Shown: positions 34,147 to 41,877 of the stretch, piece by piece
Layout of the letters: every line of letters starts with the position of its first letter
Position numbering within the stretch: the first letter of the stretch is position 1
NCBI GenBank assembly: GCA_964472505.1
Contig: CAYYQW010000026.1
Location: forward strand, 1 to 45,310
Length of the DNA stretch: 45,310 bases
DNA from: JAYEIA01 sp964472505
GTDB lineage: Bacteria > Bacteroidota > Bacteroidia > Bacteroidales > JAADGE01
Direction of reading: 5' to 3'
Made by a program: the position numbers and the translations under genes
The notes under the pieces: generated by a model
What the model saw: only the letters and a program-made list of their open reading frames with translations
What the model was told of the DNA's origin: nothing
Databases searched by the model: none

Positions 34147-35145
34147 CTATAATTTTTCAATTTCATCTTCTGATAGGCCGGTTATTTCAGAGATTTTGGA
34201 AATTGTAACACCTGCGTTTTTCAATTCCTTTGCTGTTCTATATTGAACTTGAGTTTTTTCTTTTTGAGCTTCTGCTCTCTCCTTTTGAGCTTCTGCTCTC
34301 TCCTTTTGGGCTTCTTCTCTCTCCTTGTGGGCTTCTGCATTTTCCTTTTCCGCCTCCATGAGTTTTTTCTGAATAAGCAGATTTTCTTCTGTCAGGTCTT
34401 TGTTGCGGATTTTTAGTTCTTCTATGGCGGCTTTTTCTACACGAATGGCATCCCAATATTGGTCATAATAAAGTAATTCTTTTTTGGAGAAAGCGGATTT
34501 TGATACGCATTCTAAAGCTTCCTTTATTTCAGCCGTTTCGGCAAAATATTCGGGAATATTTTTTGTATTTTCATCTATTTCTGTCAGAAATCGAAGCCAG
34601 AGCGTTTGCATTTTTTTGTCGGTGAAATTGCGGGCTTTGAATTTAGGCAATTCTACAAAAATAAGCTCTAAACCTTCAATTTTTTCATCGGTTTTTTCGG
34701 TGTGCACCATGCGGTAGTGATGATAAAAGGTATCTTTCATTTCTTCGGATGTGTGAAAAATATCATCCACCAAACTCAATCCGTAAACGGGGCGCAATTT
34801 GCGGTATTTTTCGCCGCTTTCTAATTGCCGCACGTAGGCCTTGCCGGCATTGAACAACATGCGTTGCTTAAAAGCGCTTGTCCAATACATTTGCATTTCG
34901 ACAATGAAATACCGGTCGTGATTATCGGTGCAATGCACATCGACAATGGAGCGTTTCAGGTTGGGCAGTTCGGGGATGAGTTCCGGCTCAAGGTATTCCA
35001 CTTTTTCAATCAATTGCCCTTCATCCAAAGGCAAAATGCTGTTAAGAAAACTTTTCATCAAGTGCGGCCGTCCACCGAATAGCTTACGAAACGTAAGGTC
35101 GTTTTTCGGGTCAAGATATTTGACTTGTTTATTTTTTGTGCCCAT
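34147..35145 (-). CDS. Rpn-family / PDDEXK_2 nuclease-transposase-like protein
   Basis: 332 residues. The N-terminus YLDPKNDLTFRKLFGG and the stretch SIVDVHCTDNHDRYFIVEMQ (Asp, then ExQ in place of ExK) are hallmarks of the PD-(D/E)xK family-transposase group common in Bacteroidota. From about residue 240 a long charged coiled coil contains four 7-residue units of the type AQKERAE. The C-terminus ELKNAGVTISKISEITGLSEDEIEKL is a small helix-turn-helix. Only about 20% similar by eye to the other Rpn-type gene, so they are not recent duplicates. It is surrounded by direct and palindromic repeats and lies next to a tRNA. Intact, no frameshift. Confidence 0.85.
   Translation of the reverse strand: MGTKNKQVKYLDPKNDLTFRKLFGGRPHLMKSFLNSILPLDEGQLIEKVEYLEPELIPELPNLKRSIVDVHCTDNHDRYFIVEMQMYWTSAFKQRMLFNAGKAYVRQLESGEKYRKLRPVYGLSLVDDIFHTSEEMKDTFYHHYRMVHTEKTDEKIEGLELIFVELPKFKARNFTDKKMQTLWLRFLTEIDENTKNIPEYFAETAEIKEALECVSKSAFSKKELLYYDQYWDAIRVEKAAIEELKIRNKDLTEENLLIQKKLMEAEKENAEAHKEREEAQKERAEAQKERAEAQKEKTQVQYRTAKELKNAGVTISKISEITGLSEDEIEKL
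34262..34345 (-). repeat. 21-bp in-frame tandem repeat (four units) in the Rpn-type gene
   Basis: Four consecutive 21-nt units; the first two are identical and the third and fourth differ by a few bases. Each encodes seven residues of the coiled coil, so unit number can change without shifting the frame. Such slippage-prone arrays suggest coil length varies among strains. Confidence 0.85.
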
Positions 35146-35260
35146 AGCTTTGCTTTTTTACAAAGATACGAAATTTTTTCTTTTTGTTACCGGCTTCGAC
35201 AGGCTCAGCCTCCGAATATGTCCGAATACTTCCGAACACCGCCGTAGTTGACCTTATTTC

Positions 35261-35301
35261 TTACCCGTCCTGCCGCTCCAAGCGGTCTGACGAATGATTT
35301 T
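35261..35301 (+). repeat. 41-bp dyad repeat, copy 2 (right of Rpn-type gene)
   Basis: Direct copy of 33908-33948 with a few substitutions and the same CCGCTCCAAGCGG hairpin. The two copies are 1353 bp apart and bracket the Rpn-type gene together with nested repeat A. Confidence 0.7.
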
Positions 35302-35348
35302 CGCTGCCGCATATTAGTTATATTTCGCAAAAATATGAAGGTATAAAC

Positions 35349-35378
35349 TTGACAGCTTTAAATATTTTTATAAATTTG
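35349..35378 (+). promoter_or_regulatory. Promoter of the sufE-sufT-queG unit
   Basis: TTG at 35349-35351 and TAAATTTG at 35371-35378 are separated by 19 nt, a good fit to the Bacteroidota promoter. Predicted leader is about 37 nt. Confidence 0.75.
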
Positions 35379-35420
35379 CAGACAATAACGTCTGTTTATT
35401 TAAACTGAATAAAAATAACC

Positions 35421-35849
35421 ATGCAAAAAGATCCCATACAAGAAGAAATTATTGAAGATCTTACCATGTTTGAAGATTGGACCGAAAAATATGAATACCT
35501 CATAGGTATGGGCAACGAATTAAACCGCCTGCCGGATGAGAAAAAAAATGAGTCCAATTTAATCAAAGGTTGCCAATCACGCGTATGGATTGATGCCGAA
35601 ATGAATAAAGGCAAAGTGGAATTTCAGGCCGACAGCGATGCCATTATCACCAAAGGGATTGCGGCACTGCTTATAAAGGTTTTTTCCGGCAAAACGCCGC
35701 AGGAAATTTTAGATACCGAGCCGTATTTTATTGAGCAAACCGACCTGAAAGATAACCTCTCGCCCACCCGAGCCAACGGATTAGTTTCCATGGTAAAAAA
35801 AATTAAAACTTTTGCTTTAGCTTTCAACAGTATGCAAAAGAAAGATTAA
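35421..35849 (+). CDS. sufE: Sulfur acceptor SufE
   Basis: Takes persulfide sulfur from SufS and passes it to the SufBCD scaffold. 142 residues, normal. Active-site Cys51 is in LIKGCQSRVW; IDAEMNKGKVEFQADSDAIITKGIAALL is the conserved core, followed by the C-terminal LSPTRANGLVSMVKKIK. First gene of a three-gene unit, 30 bp before sufT. It is far from sufS, unlike the compact suf clusters of many relatives. Confidence 0.95.
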   Translation: MQKDPIQEEIIEDLTMFEDWTEKYEYLIGMGNELNRLPDEKKNESNLIKGCQSRVWIDAEMNKGKVEFQADSDAIITKGIAALLIKVFSGKTPQEILDTEPYFIEQTDLKDNLSPTRANGLVSMVKKIKTFALAFNSMQKKD

Positions 35850-35879
35850 AGTAAATATTCAAATTTAAACCGCAGTATT

Positions 35880-36197
35880 ATGTCAAACGATATATTAGCA
35901 CTGGAAAAACAAATATTTGATGCACTCAAAACCGTTTACGACCCGGAAATTCCGGTAAACGTATACGACTTGGGTCTCATATATGAAGTGGAAGTGGATG
36001 ATTACAACAATGTGGACATCAGCATGACGCTTACCGCACCGAACTGCCCCGTGGCAGACGACCTCATAAGAGACGTACGCGATAAAATTGCCGACTTACC
36101 GGACACCCAACGCGTAAATGTAGAGCTTACTTTTGACCCGCCCTGGGATAAAAGCATGATGTCGGAAGAAGCTAAATTGGAACTGGGTTTTATGTAA
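35880..36197 (+). CDS. sufT: Fe-S maturation factor SufT / MIP18 (DUF59)
   Basis: 105 residues, a single DUF59 domain. The N-terminal half has YDPEIPVNVYDLGLIYEV; the conserved Cys56 is in LTAPNCPVAD; the C-terminal half ends FDPPWDKSMMSEEAKLELGFM. SufT proteins help mature Fe-S proteins and are usually in suf operons. Lies between sufE (30-bp gap) and queG (17-bp gap), so its role in Fe-S delivery is well supported by context. Confidence 0.9.
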   Translation: MSNDILALEKQIFDALKTVYDPEIPVNVYDLGLIYEVEVDDYNNVDISMTLTAPNCPVADDLIRDVRDKIADLPDTQRVNVELTFDPPWDKSMMSEEAKLELGFM

Positions 36198-36214
36198 TCC
36201 GAAAAATTTCTGTT

Positions 36215-37144
36215 TTGAAAACCAAGGCATCGTTTAGTGCACGCATAAAAACCGAAGCAGAACGCTTGGGGTTTTCGGCATGCGGCATAGCCAAAGCAAG
36301 ACGATTGGATGAAGCACAAAAACATTTTTCAGAATGGTTATCTGAAGGCAAACATGCCGATATGGCTTATATGGAGCGCAATGCTAATAAGCGATTAGAC
36401 CCTCGCCTGTTGTTGGATGATGCCAAATCGCTAATCGTATTATTGCATGCTTACTATCCGAAAAACCTGCAAAAAAACGAGGAAGCACTCGTTTTATCGA
36501 AATATGCTTACGGCGAAGATTATCATTTTGTTCTGAAAGATAAAATGAGAACACTGGCTGAGTACATAAAATCGGAAAGGCCCGATGCCAAGATGCGAAT
36601 TTTTACGGATTCGGCTCCGGTAGCCGAAAAAAAATGGGCACAGATTGCCGGTTTAGGCTGGATTGGGAAAAACTCAAACCTGCTCACCCGCAGAGGCTCA
36701 TTCTTTTTTATTTCCGAAATAATTATCGACCAAGCGTTTGAATACGATGACGCATACACAAAAAATCATTGCGGCAACTGTACACTTTGTATCGATGCTT
36801 GCCCTACGCAGGCCATAAGCCCGCCCTACTCCGTTGATTCCGGAAAATGCATTTCATACCTGACCATTGAACACAAAGGCGAGATTCCGGAGAAATTCTC
36901 CGGTAAGTTTGAAGACCGGGTTTTCGGTTGCGATATTTGCCAAGATGTTTGCCCGTTCAACAAAAAGCCCGTTATTACGGAAGAAAAACGGTTTTTGCCG
37001 CATCCGGAATTGCTCCGTATGAACCGAAAAGATTGGCAGGAACTTGAGCCCAATCGCTTTTCGGAGCTTTTTAAAAAATCGGCCGTCAAACGTACCAAAT
37101 ACAAAGGTTTGAAGCGAAACACGGATTTTTTGAATAAGCATTAA
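36215..37144 (+). CDS. queG: Epoxyqueuosine reductase
   Basis: Cobalamin- and Fe-S-dependent enzyme that makes queuosine in tRNA from epoxyqueuosine. 309 residues. A candidate catalytic Asp132 is in FTDSAPV, and AGLGWIGKNSNLL follows. Two [4Fe-4S] sites are formed by C186, C189, C192, C196 (CGNCTLCIDACP) and C239, C242, C246 (CDICQDVCP) with C212 as the probable further ligand. The start is TTG: no ATG exists upstream in frame, and the conserved ERLGFSACGIAKA region begins soon after. Co-transcribed with sufE and sufT; as an Fe-S enzyme it is a plausible client. Confidence 0.95.
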   Translation: MKTKASFSARIKTEAERLGFSACGIAKARRLDEAQKHFSEWLSEGKHADMAYMERNANKRLDPRLLLDDAKSLIVLLHAYYPKNLQKNEEALVLSKYAYGEDYHFVLKDKMRTLAEYIKSERPDAKMRIFTDSAPVAEKKWAQIAGLGWIGKNSNLLTRRGSFFFISEIIIDQAFEYDDAYTKNHCGNCTLCIDACPTQAISPPYSVDSGKCISYLTIEHKGEIPEKFSGKFEDRVFGCDICQDVCPFNKKPVITEEKRFLPHPELLRMNRKDWQELEPNRFSELFKKSAVKRTKYKGLKRNTDFLNKH

Positions 37145-37278
37145 ATTGGGCAGCTCCGTAAAAATTAGTTCGAGGGCTTCAAACAGCCACATTTTGTTGT
37201 CCTGCCGTACGAACAAAAGTGCCCGGTGTCAGCAATTTTTGAAGCTTAGAAACAAAAAAATGCGATATTAACAAATGA

Positions 37279-37308
37279 TTGACATCTTACACAAAATTTG
37301 TACATTTG
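37279..37308 (+). promoter_or_regulatory. Promoter of the gldB-like unit
   Basis: TTG at 37279-37281 and TACATTTG at 37301-37308 are separated by 19 nt. The -7 box overlaps an upstream in-frame ATG at 37298, which rules that ATG out and sets the gene start at 37334. Confidence 0.8.
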
Positions 37309-37333
37309 CATCCCATTTGAAAATATAAATACC

Positions 37334-38350
37334 ATGCATACAAGTAAACAAATATACCTAATATTGCTTTCGGCATTTATGGTTCTGCTTACGCTGAACG
37401 CCTGCAACAATAATCATTTTGAAGCCGATATTTCGGATGTTAAAGCTGAGATTTCCATACACCGTTTCGACCTTGAAATTCGGAAATTAACTCCCGAAAA
37501 TTCAAAAGAGATGATTCAAGAGTTTCAAAATAAATACGGCATTTTTTACGATATTTTTAATCGTAAAATACTGCAGTTGGGAACTCCTGAGAACCCAACT
37601 TATGCACCGGATTTTTACAATTTTGTAATGTACAACGAAGCAGAAGGTATTTTTGAAGCCTGCGATAAAACTTTTGGCGATTTCTCAAAACAGAAAAGAC
37701 AATTAACTAAGCTTTTCAGGCACTATAAATACTACTTTCCAAAAGATACCCTTCCGGAAATCATTACTTTCATGTCCGGTTTTAATCATTCGGCCGTTAC
37801 GGTTGATAATTATCTCGCTTTTGCTTTGGATAAATATTTGGGAAGCGACAGCCCCTTCTACTCCGGAGCCGACAGATACTTGCGTAAGCGCATGGATAAA
37901 GCTTACATTCCCACCGATGCAGCCGGGGCTTGGGCAGAACAAAAGTATCCGAAAATTTTTGATAACCCCACCCTTTTCCAAGAAATGATTCATCAAGGAA
38001 AAACACAATATTTTATTCACTCAATGCTTCCGGAATACCCGGATACCCTACGCTGGATGTACACATCCAAGCAACTGGATTGGGCAGAAAGAAACGAAGC
38101 CAATATCTGGAATCATTTGGCCGAAGATAAACTGTTGTTTTCAACCGACCGCATGACAATCCGACAATACACCGAAACGGCTCCTTTCACAATTCCACTC
38201 TCGGATGTTTCGGCACCGCGTGCTGCAGTTTATGTGGGATATAAAATTGTACTTTCCTACATGAAAAATAATCCGCAAATAAGTCTTAAAACACTGATGG
38301 AAGAAGAAGATTATCAAAAAATATTGTCCGCAGCCAAATATCACCCATAA
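37334..38350 (+). CDS. gldB: GldB-family lipoprotein
   Basis: 338 residues. A lipoprotein signal ends LTLNAC (Cys24). The rest matches the GldB family: VKAEISIHRFDLEI near residue 35, then FMSGFNHSAVTVDNYLAFALDKYLG, YIPTDAAGAWAEQKYP, GKTQYFIHSMLPEYPD and YVGYKIVLSYM. GldB is needed for gliding in Flavobacterium, but homologues also occur in non-gliding Bacteroidota, so motility is not implied. No other gld/spr gene is in the window. The flippase-like gene begins 6 bp after the stop, so the two are cotranscribed. Confidence 0.9.
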   Translation: MHTSKQIYLILLSAFMVLLTLNACNNNHFEADISDVKAEISIHRFDLEIRKLTPENSKEMIQEFQNKYGIFYDIFNRKILQLGTPENPTYAPDFYNFVMYNEAEGIFEACDKTFGDFSKQKRQLTKLFRHYKYYFPKDTLPEIITFMSGFNHSAVTVDNYLAFALDKYLGSDSPFYSGADRYLRKRMDKAYIPTDAAGAWAEQKYPKIFDNPTLFQEMIHQGKTQYFIHSMLPEYPDTLRWMYTSKQLDWAERNEANIWNHLAEDKLLFSTDRMTIRQYTETAPFTIPLSDVSAPRAAVYVGYKIVLSYMKNNPQISLKTLMEEEDYQKILSAAKYHP

Positions 38351-38356
38351 GCCACT

Positions 38357-39439
38357 ATGAGTAAAAAGAAAATAACGAATAAAAAAGAACAGCAGGACTT
38401 TGCTAAAAAAGTAAGCCCGCTCAAAATACTTTGGCCCCTGATTATCGGCTTGGGTGTTTTTGGGCTGATTCTTTACTTTCAACTAAAAGATAAAGAAATA
38501 CCCTTTCAATTATTGCCAATCAATGCAGAAGCTGTTTTTTGGTTGTTCATAGCCGCGCTTTTTATGGCCATGCGTGATGTGGGTTATATCATCCGGTTCA
38601 AAATTCTTAGCAACAACCAAGTAACATGGCTGCAAGCCATTCGCGTGATACTATTGTGGGAATTTACTTCGGCTATTTCACCGTCGGCTGTCGGTGGTAC
38701 AAGCATAGCCGTTATTTTTGTTCATAAAGAAGGAATCAGTATCGGACGCAGTTCGGCCATAGTAATGGCTACTTCTTTTCTGGACGAGTTGTATTTTATA
38801 ATCATGTTTCCCATACTTATTTTAGTTACCGGCGCCGATGAGCTTTTTAACATCGGCTCTTCTCAAGGTATGAGTTTTACCAACGAATTTTTCTATTTTG
38901 CCGTAGTGGGTTATACCCTTAAATTTACTTATCTCGCAGTTTTAAGTTACGGTTTGTTCTTGAATCCGAAAATGATAAAATATATCATCCTCAAAATATT
39001 CAGCATCGGATTTTTGAGACGTTGGAGAAACCAAGCGCGCCGAGCCGGGCTGGATATTATCGACAATTCAAAAGAACTTCGCGGACAATCATTCATGTTT
39101 TGGTTGAAGACCTTCGGAGCGACTTTTCTGTCGTGGACTTCTCGTTATTGGGTGGTAAACGCCATGTTTCTGGCTTTCTTTGTGTTTGAAAAAAGTCATT
39201 TTCTGCTGTTTGCCCGCCAGCTCGTTATGTGGATTATGATGCTGGTAAGCCCTACCCCGGGCGGAAGCGGATTCTCGGAATTTGTATTTTCCGAATACCT
39301 TTCTGATTTTCTGCCCGAAGTTGCCGGAATAACCATCATAATGGCTTTTATCTGGCGGCTGTTCACCTATTATCCTTACCTTTTGATAGGTGCGGTAATG
39401 GTTCCGAAATGGATAAAAGATAAATTCGGAAAAAAATAG
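38357..39439 (+). CDS. Flippase-like membrane protein (UPF0104 / LPG synthase TM family)
   Basis: 360 residues with about eight hydrophobic helices. The region AISPSAVGGTSIAVIFVHKEGISIGRS and later SPTPGGSGFSEFVFSEYL are signature stretches of the UPF0104/AglD-like family, related to the transmembrane part of lysylphosphatidylglycerol synthase. The catalytic soluble domain of MprF is missing, so it is probably a lipid or polyprenol-linked-sugar transporter or regulator, substrate unknown. It starts 6 bp after gldB. Confidence 0.85.
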   Translation: MSKKKITNKKEQQDFAKKVSPLKILWPLIIGLGVFGLILYFQLKDKEIPFQLLPINAEAVFWLFIAALFMAMRDVGYIIRFKILSNNQVTWLQAIRVILLWEFTSAISPSAVGGTSIAVIFVHKEGISIGRSSAIVMATSFLDELYFIIMFPILILVTGADELFNIGSSQGMSFTNEFFYFAVVGYTLKFTYLAVLSYGLFLNPKMIKYIILKIFSIGFLRRWRNQARRAGLDIIDNSKELRGQSFMFWLKTFGATFLSWTSRYWVVNAMFLAFFVFEKSHFLLFARQLVMWIMMLVSPTPGGSGFSEFVFSEYLSDFLPEVAGITIIMAFIWRLFTYYPYLLIGAVMVPKWIKDKFGKK

Positions 39440-39526
39440 ACTACAGATATTCGGTTTTAGTTTTTTCCGTTTAAGCTACATTTTATATCTTTATGCCAAT
39501 CAGATTTATAAATAAAAAACAGAACC

Positions 39527-40249
39527 ATGAACTACATCTTCATAACCGGAACAAGCAGCGGAATAGGCAAAGCTTTGGCCGAAATATATTTAAAGAAAGA
39601 AAACACCAAAGTATTCGGCTATTCGCGCTCACAGAGCATCGAACACGACAATTATTCGCACTTTAAAACGGATCTTTCAGACCCGAACACAGTCGCCGGT
39701 TTCAGTTTTCCGGATTTACCGGATGCCGAAAAAATTGTACTGGTAAACAATGCCGGGCTTATCAGTGAAATATTGCGGCTCGGGAAACTTGACAACAAAA
39801 AAATCCTTAATGATGTTACGGTTAATCTGGCGGCACCTATAGTGTTAATCAATGCTTTTGTTAAAAAGTACCAAAAAATGACGATTCCGCGCATTATTGT
39901 AAATGTAAGCTCCGGAGCTGCCCGACGTGCCATTGATGCATGGGGGACCTATTGCGCCGCAAAATCGGGAATAGACATGATTGCGGAAGTATTGGCCGAA
40001 GAGCAAAAATTCCAAAAACCGGAACATCGCATTAAAATATTCTCAACTGCGCCCGGCGTTGTGGATACACAAATGCAAGATCAAATACGATCAACCGATG
40101 AAAGTGATTTCTCGGGCTTGCAGCGCTTTATAGATTTGAAAGAAAACAATGAGCTGTATTCACCCGAAAAAAGCGCTGCTTTGCTAAGTAAACAAATTGA
40201 ATCGGCCGAACAATTTTCGGAAGTACTTTACGATGTAAGAAACCTCTAA
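39527..40249 (+). CDS. Short-chain dehydrogenase/reductase
   Basis: 240 residues, classical SDR. TGTSSGIGKALAE binds NAD(P); LVNNAGLIS is the NNAG motif; VNVSSGAARR and WGTYCAAKSGID give Ser and YxxxK; the catalytic tetrad Asn is within NLAAPIVLINAF. The stretch APGVVDTQMQDQIRS near the C-terminus resembles sepiapterin-reductase and related carbonyl reductases. Substrate unknown. The alpha/beta-hydrolase gene follows after 11 bp. Confidence 0.88.
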   Translation: MNYIFITGTSSGIGKALAEIYLKKENTKVFGYSRSQSIEHDNYSHFKTDLSDPNTVAGFSFPDLPDAEKIVLVNNAGLISEILRLGKLDNKKILNDVTVNLAAPIVLINAFVKKYQKMTIPRIIVNVSSGAARRAIDAWGTYCAAKSGIDMIAEVLAEEQKFQKPEHRIKIFSTAPGVVDTQMQDQIRSTDESDFSGLQRFIDLKENNELYSPEKSAALLSKQIESAEQFSEVLYDVRNL

Positions 40250-40260
40250 TTTTTAAAATT

Positions 40261-41223
40261 ATGGAAAACCAAAATTATGAAAATTTTGTTATCAGTACAC
40301 CCGACAATCATGAGCTTAGCGCTCGCAGATACATTACGGACGCTCCGGCAGAAGCCGTTCTTATTATTGTGCACGGAATGGCCGAGCACCAAAAACGCTA
40401 TGCCGAAATTGCTGAAGAACTGCGCAGCAACTTTATCTCCGTTTATACTTACGACCAACGCGGACACGGCGATACCGCCGGCAGTCAGGAAAATATTGGT
40501 TTTTTCGCACCCCAAAACGGCCACAAAATGGTAGTTAACGACTTGCAGCTCTTGGTAGAAATTGCAAAAAAGGAAGAACCCGAAAAACCCGTATTCCTAA
40601 TGGGCCACAGCATGGGCTCTTTTGTTTGTCGTAATTACATAATTGAGCATTCACAAGAAATTGACGGGCTGATACTCTCCGGAACAGCTGCCGGTGCAGG
40701 ATTTCTCGGCAAAATAGGTAAGGCAATTGCTACACTCACCGGCTTAATTATGGGGAAAAAACACCCAAGCAAATTGATGGACGCCATGTCGTTTGGTGAT
40801 TTCAATAAAAGCTTTAAGCCGAACCGAACAAAGTTCGACTGGCTTTCAAAAGATCATACCGAAGTGGATAAATATATTGCTGACCCTTATTGCGGAAGTA
40901 TTTTCAGTGCACAGTTTTTTAAAGATATGCTAAACTTAATTGAAAAAGCCAATTCTGCTTCCGAAGTAAAAACCATCAGCAATAAACGCATGCCCATCCT
41001 GCTTTTCTCAGGCGAAAAAGATCCGGTGGGCGATTTTGGAAAAGGTGTAAAAAAAGTCAAAAACATGTACCAAGAAGCTGGATTCTCAGACATTGAAATG
41101 ATTCTTTATCCGGAAGGACGACATGAAATGCTAAACGAAACCAATAAAGCCGAAGTACACTCGAATCTGACTGATTGGTTGGAAAAGAAAACAAATGCCG
41201 GGCAGGAAAGTGAGCAAGCTTAG
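40261..41223 (+). CDS. Monoacylglycerol-lipase-like alpha/beta-hydrolase
   Basis: 320 residues (Hydrolase_4 / serine aminopeptidase S33 fold). VHGMAEHQKRYAEIAEEL and YDQRGHGDTAG are the oxyanion and early motifs; the nucleophile is Ser117 in GHSMGS; Asp in GEKDPVGDFG and His in EGRHEMLNE complete the triad. Closest overall to lysophospholipase/monoglyceride lipase proteins. No signal peptide. Cotranscribed with the SDR. Confidence 0.9.
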   Translation: MENQNYENFVISTPDNHELSARRYITDAPAEAVLIIVHGMAEHQKRYAEIAEELRSNFISVYTYDQRGHGDTAGSQENIGFFAPQNGHKMVVNDLQLLVEIAKKEEPEKPVFLMGHSMGSFVCRNYIIEHSQEIDGLILSGTAAGAGFLGKIGKAIATLTGLIMGKKHPSKLMDAMSFGDFNKSFKPNRTKFDWLSKDHTEVDKYIADPYCGSIFSAQFFKDMLNLIEKANSASEVKTISNKRMPILLFSGEKDPVGDFGKGVKKVKNMYQEAGFSDIEMILYPEGRHEMLNETNKAEVHSNLTDWLEKKTNAGQESEQA

Positions 41224-41248
41224 GGGTAGCTCTTTCGAAAAAATATTT

Positions 41249-41872
41249 TTAAAAATGAAGCTGAATAAGATGCGGCATTAGGCCAAGAGCTGCACCCACA
41301 AGAAAGCCTGTATATATTTCCAATGGCTTATGAGAATTAAGAAACAGGCGTGCAGCAGCCGTAATACCGGAAAGAAGAATTAGTGCAATTATAAAATTCA
41401 CGGCATTTATCTGAAAAAGAAATATATAGCTTGTAAAAAAACTGATAAATGCTGCAAATGCCAAACTATGTAAACTTACTTTAAGTATAAAATTAAGCAA
41501 TAAACCGGCAAGGCTGCTCAAAGCTGCCGTTAAAAGAATTCCGAGAACCAAATTCGGTAATTCCACCGGAAAACGTAAAGCCATAATATAAGCCGACAAA
41601 TAAAAAATAAAACTTGTTACCAAAGGGAAAATACGCTCTTTTCGGTCTTCTAAGCTAAGGTTTTGTATTACTTTAAGTTGGTACATCAAAAATACAAAAA
41701 CAGCCGGCGCAGCAGATGTTATAAGCGAAAACACAATAAAAACCGTACGCTTATACGAGTAGGGCAACATGGATAAATATCCCGGCAATAAAAATATCAA
41801 TAACAGAGCGTATGAAGTAAGCAATAAGGGGTGGAAAATGACGGACAGAGCCTGAGATAAAAATTTTAACAT
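41249..41872 (-). CDS. PAP2-like integral membrane protein
   Basis: 207 residues, about six hydrophobic helices. KVSLHSLAF and ARLFLNSHKPLEIYTG look like degenerate PAP2 phosphatase motifs (normally PSGH and SRxxxxxHxxxD): His remains but Arg/Asp partners are weakened, so catalytic activity is uncertain. Gene order with rpoN (5 bp upstream) suggests one transcript, and I recall this pairing in other Bacteroidota genomes. Confidence 0.7.
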   Translation of the reverse strand: MLKFLSQALSVIFHPLLLTSYALLLIFLLPGYLSMLPYSYKRTVFIVFSLITSAAPAVFVFLMYQLKVIQNLSLEDRKERIFPLVTSFIFYLSAYIMALRFPVELPNLVLGILLTAALSSLAGLLLNFILKVSLHSLAFAAFISFFTSYIFLFQINAVNFIIALILLSGITAAARLFLNSHKPLEIYTGFLVGAALGLMPHLIQLHF

Positions 41873-41877
41873 TGAAT

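Noticed and set aside
34262..34345. CRISPR-like array
   Set aside because: Units are contiguous without spacers and are in frame within a coding region.
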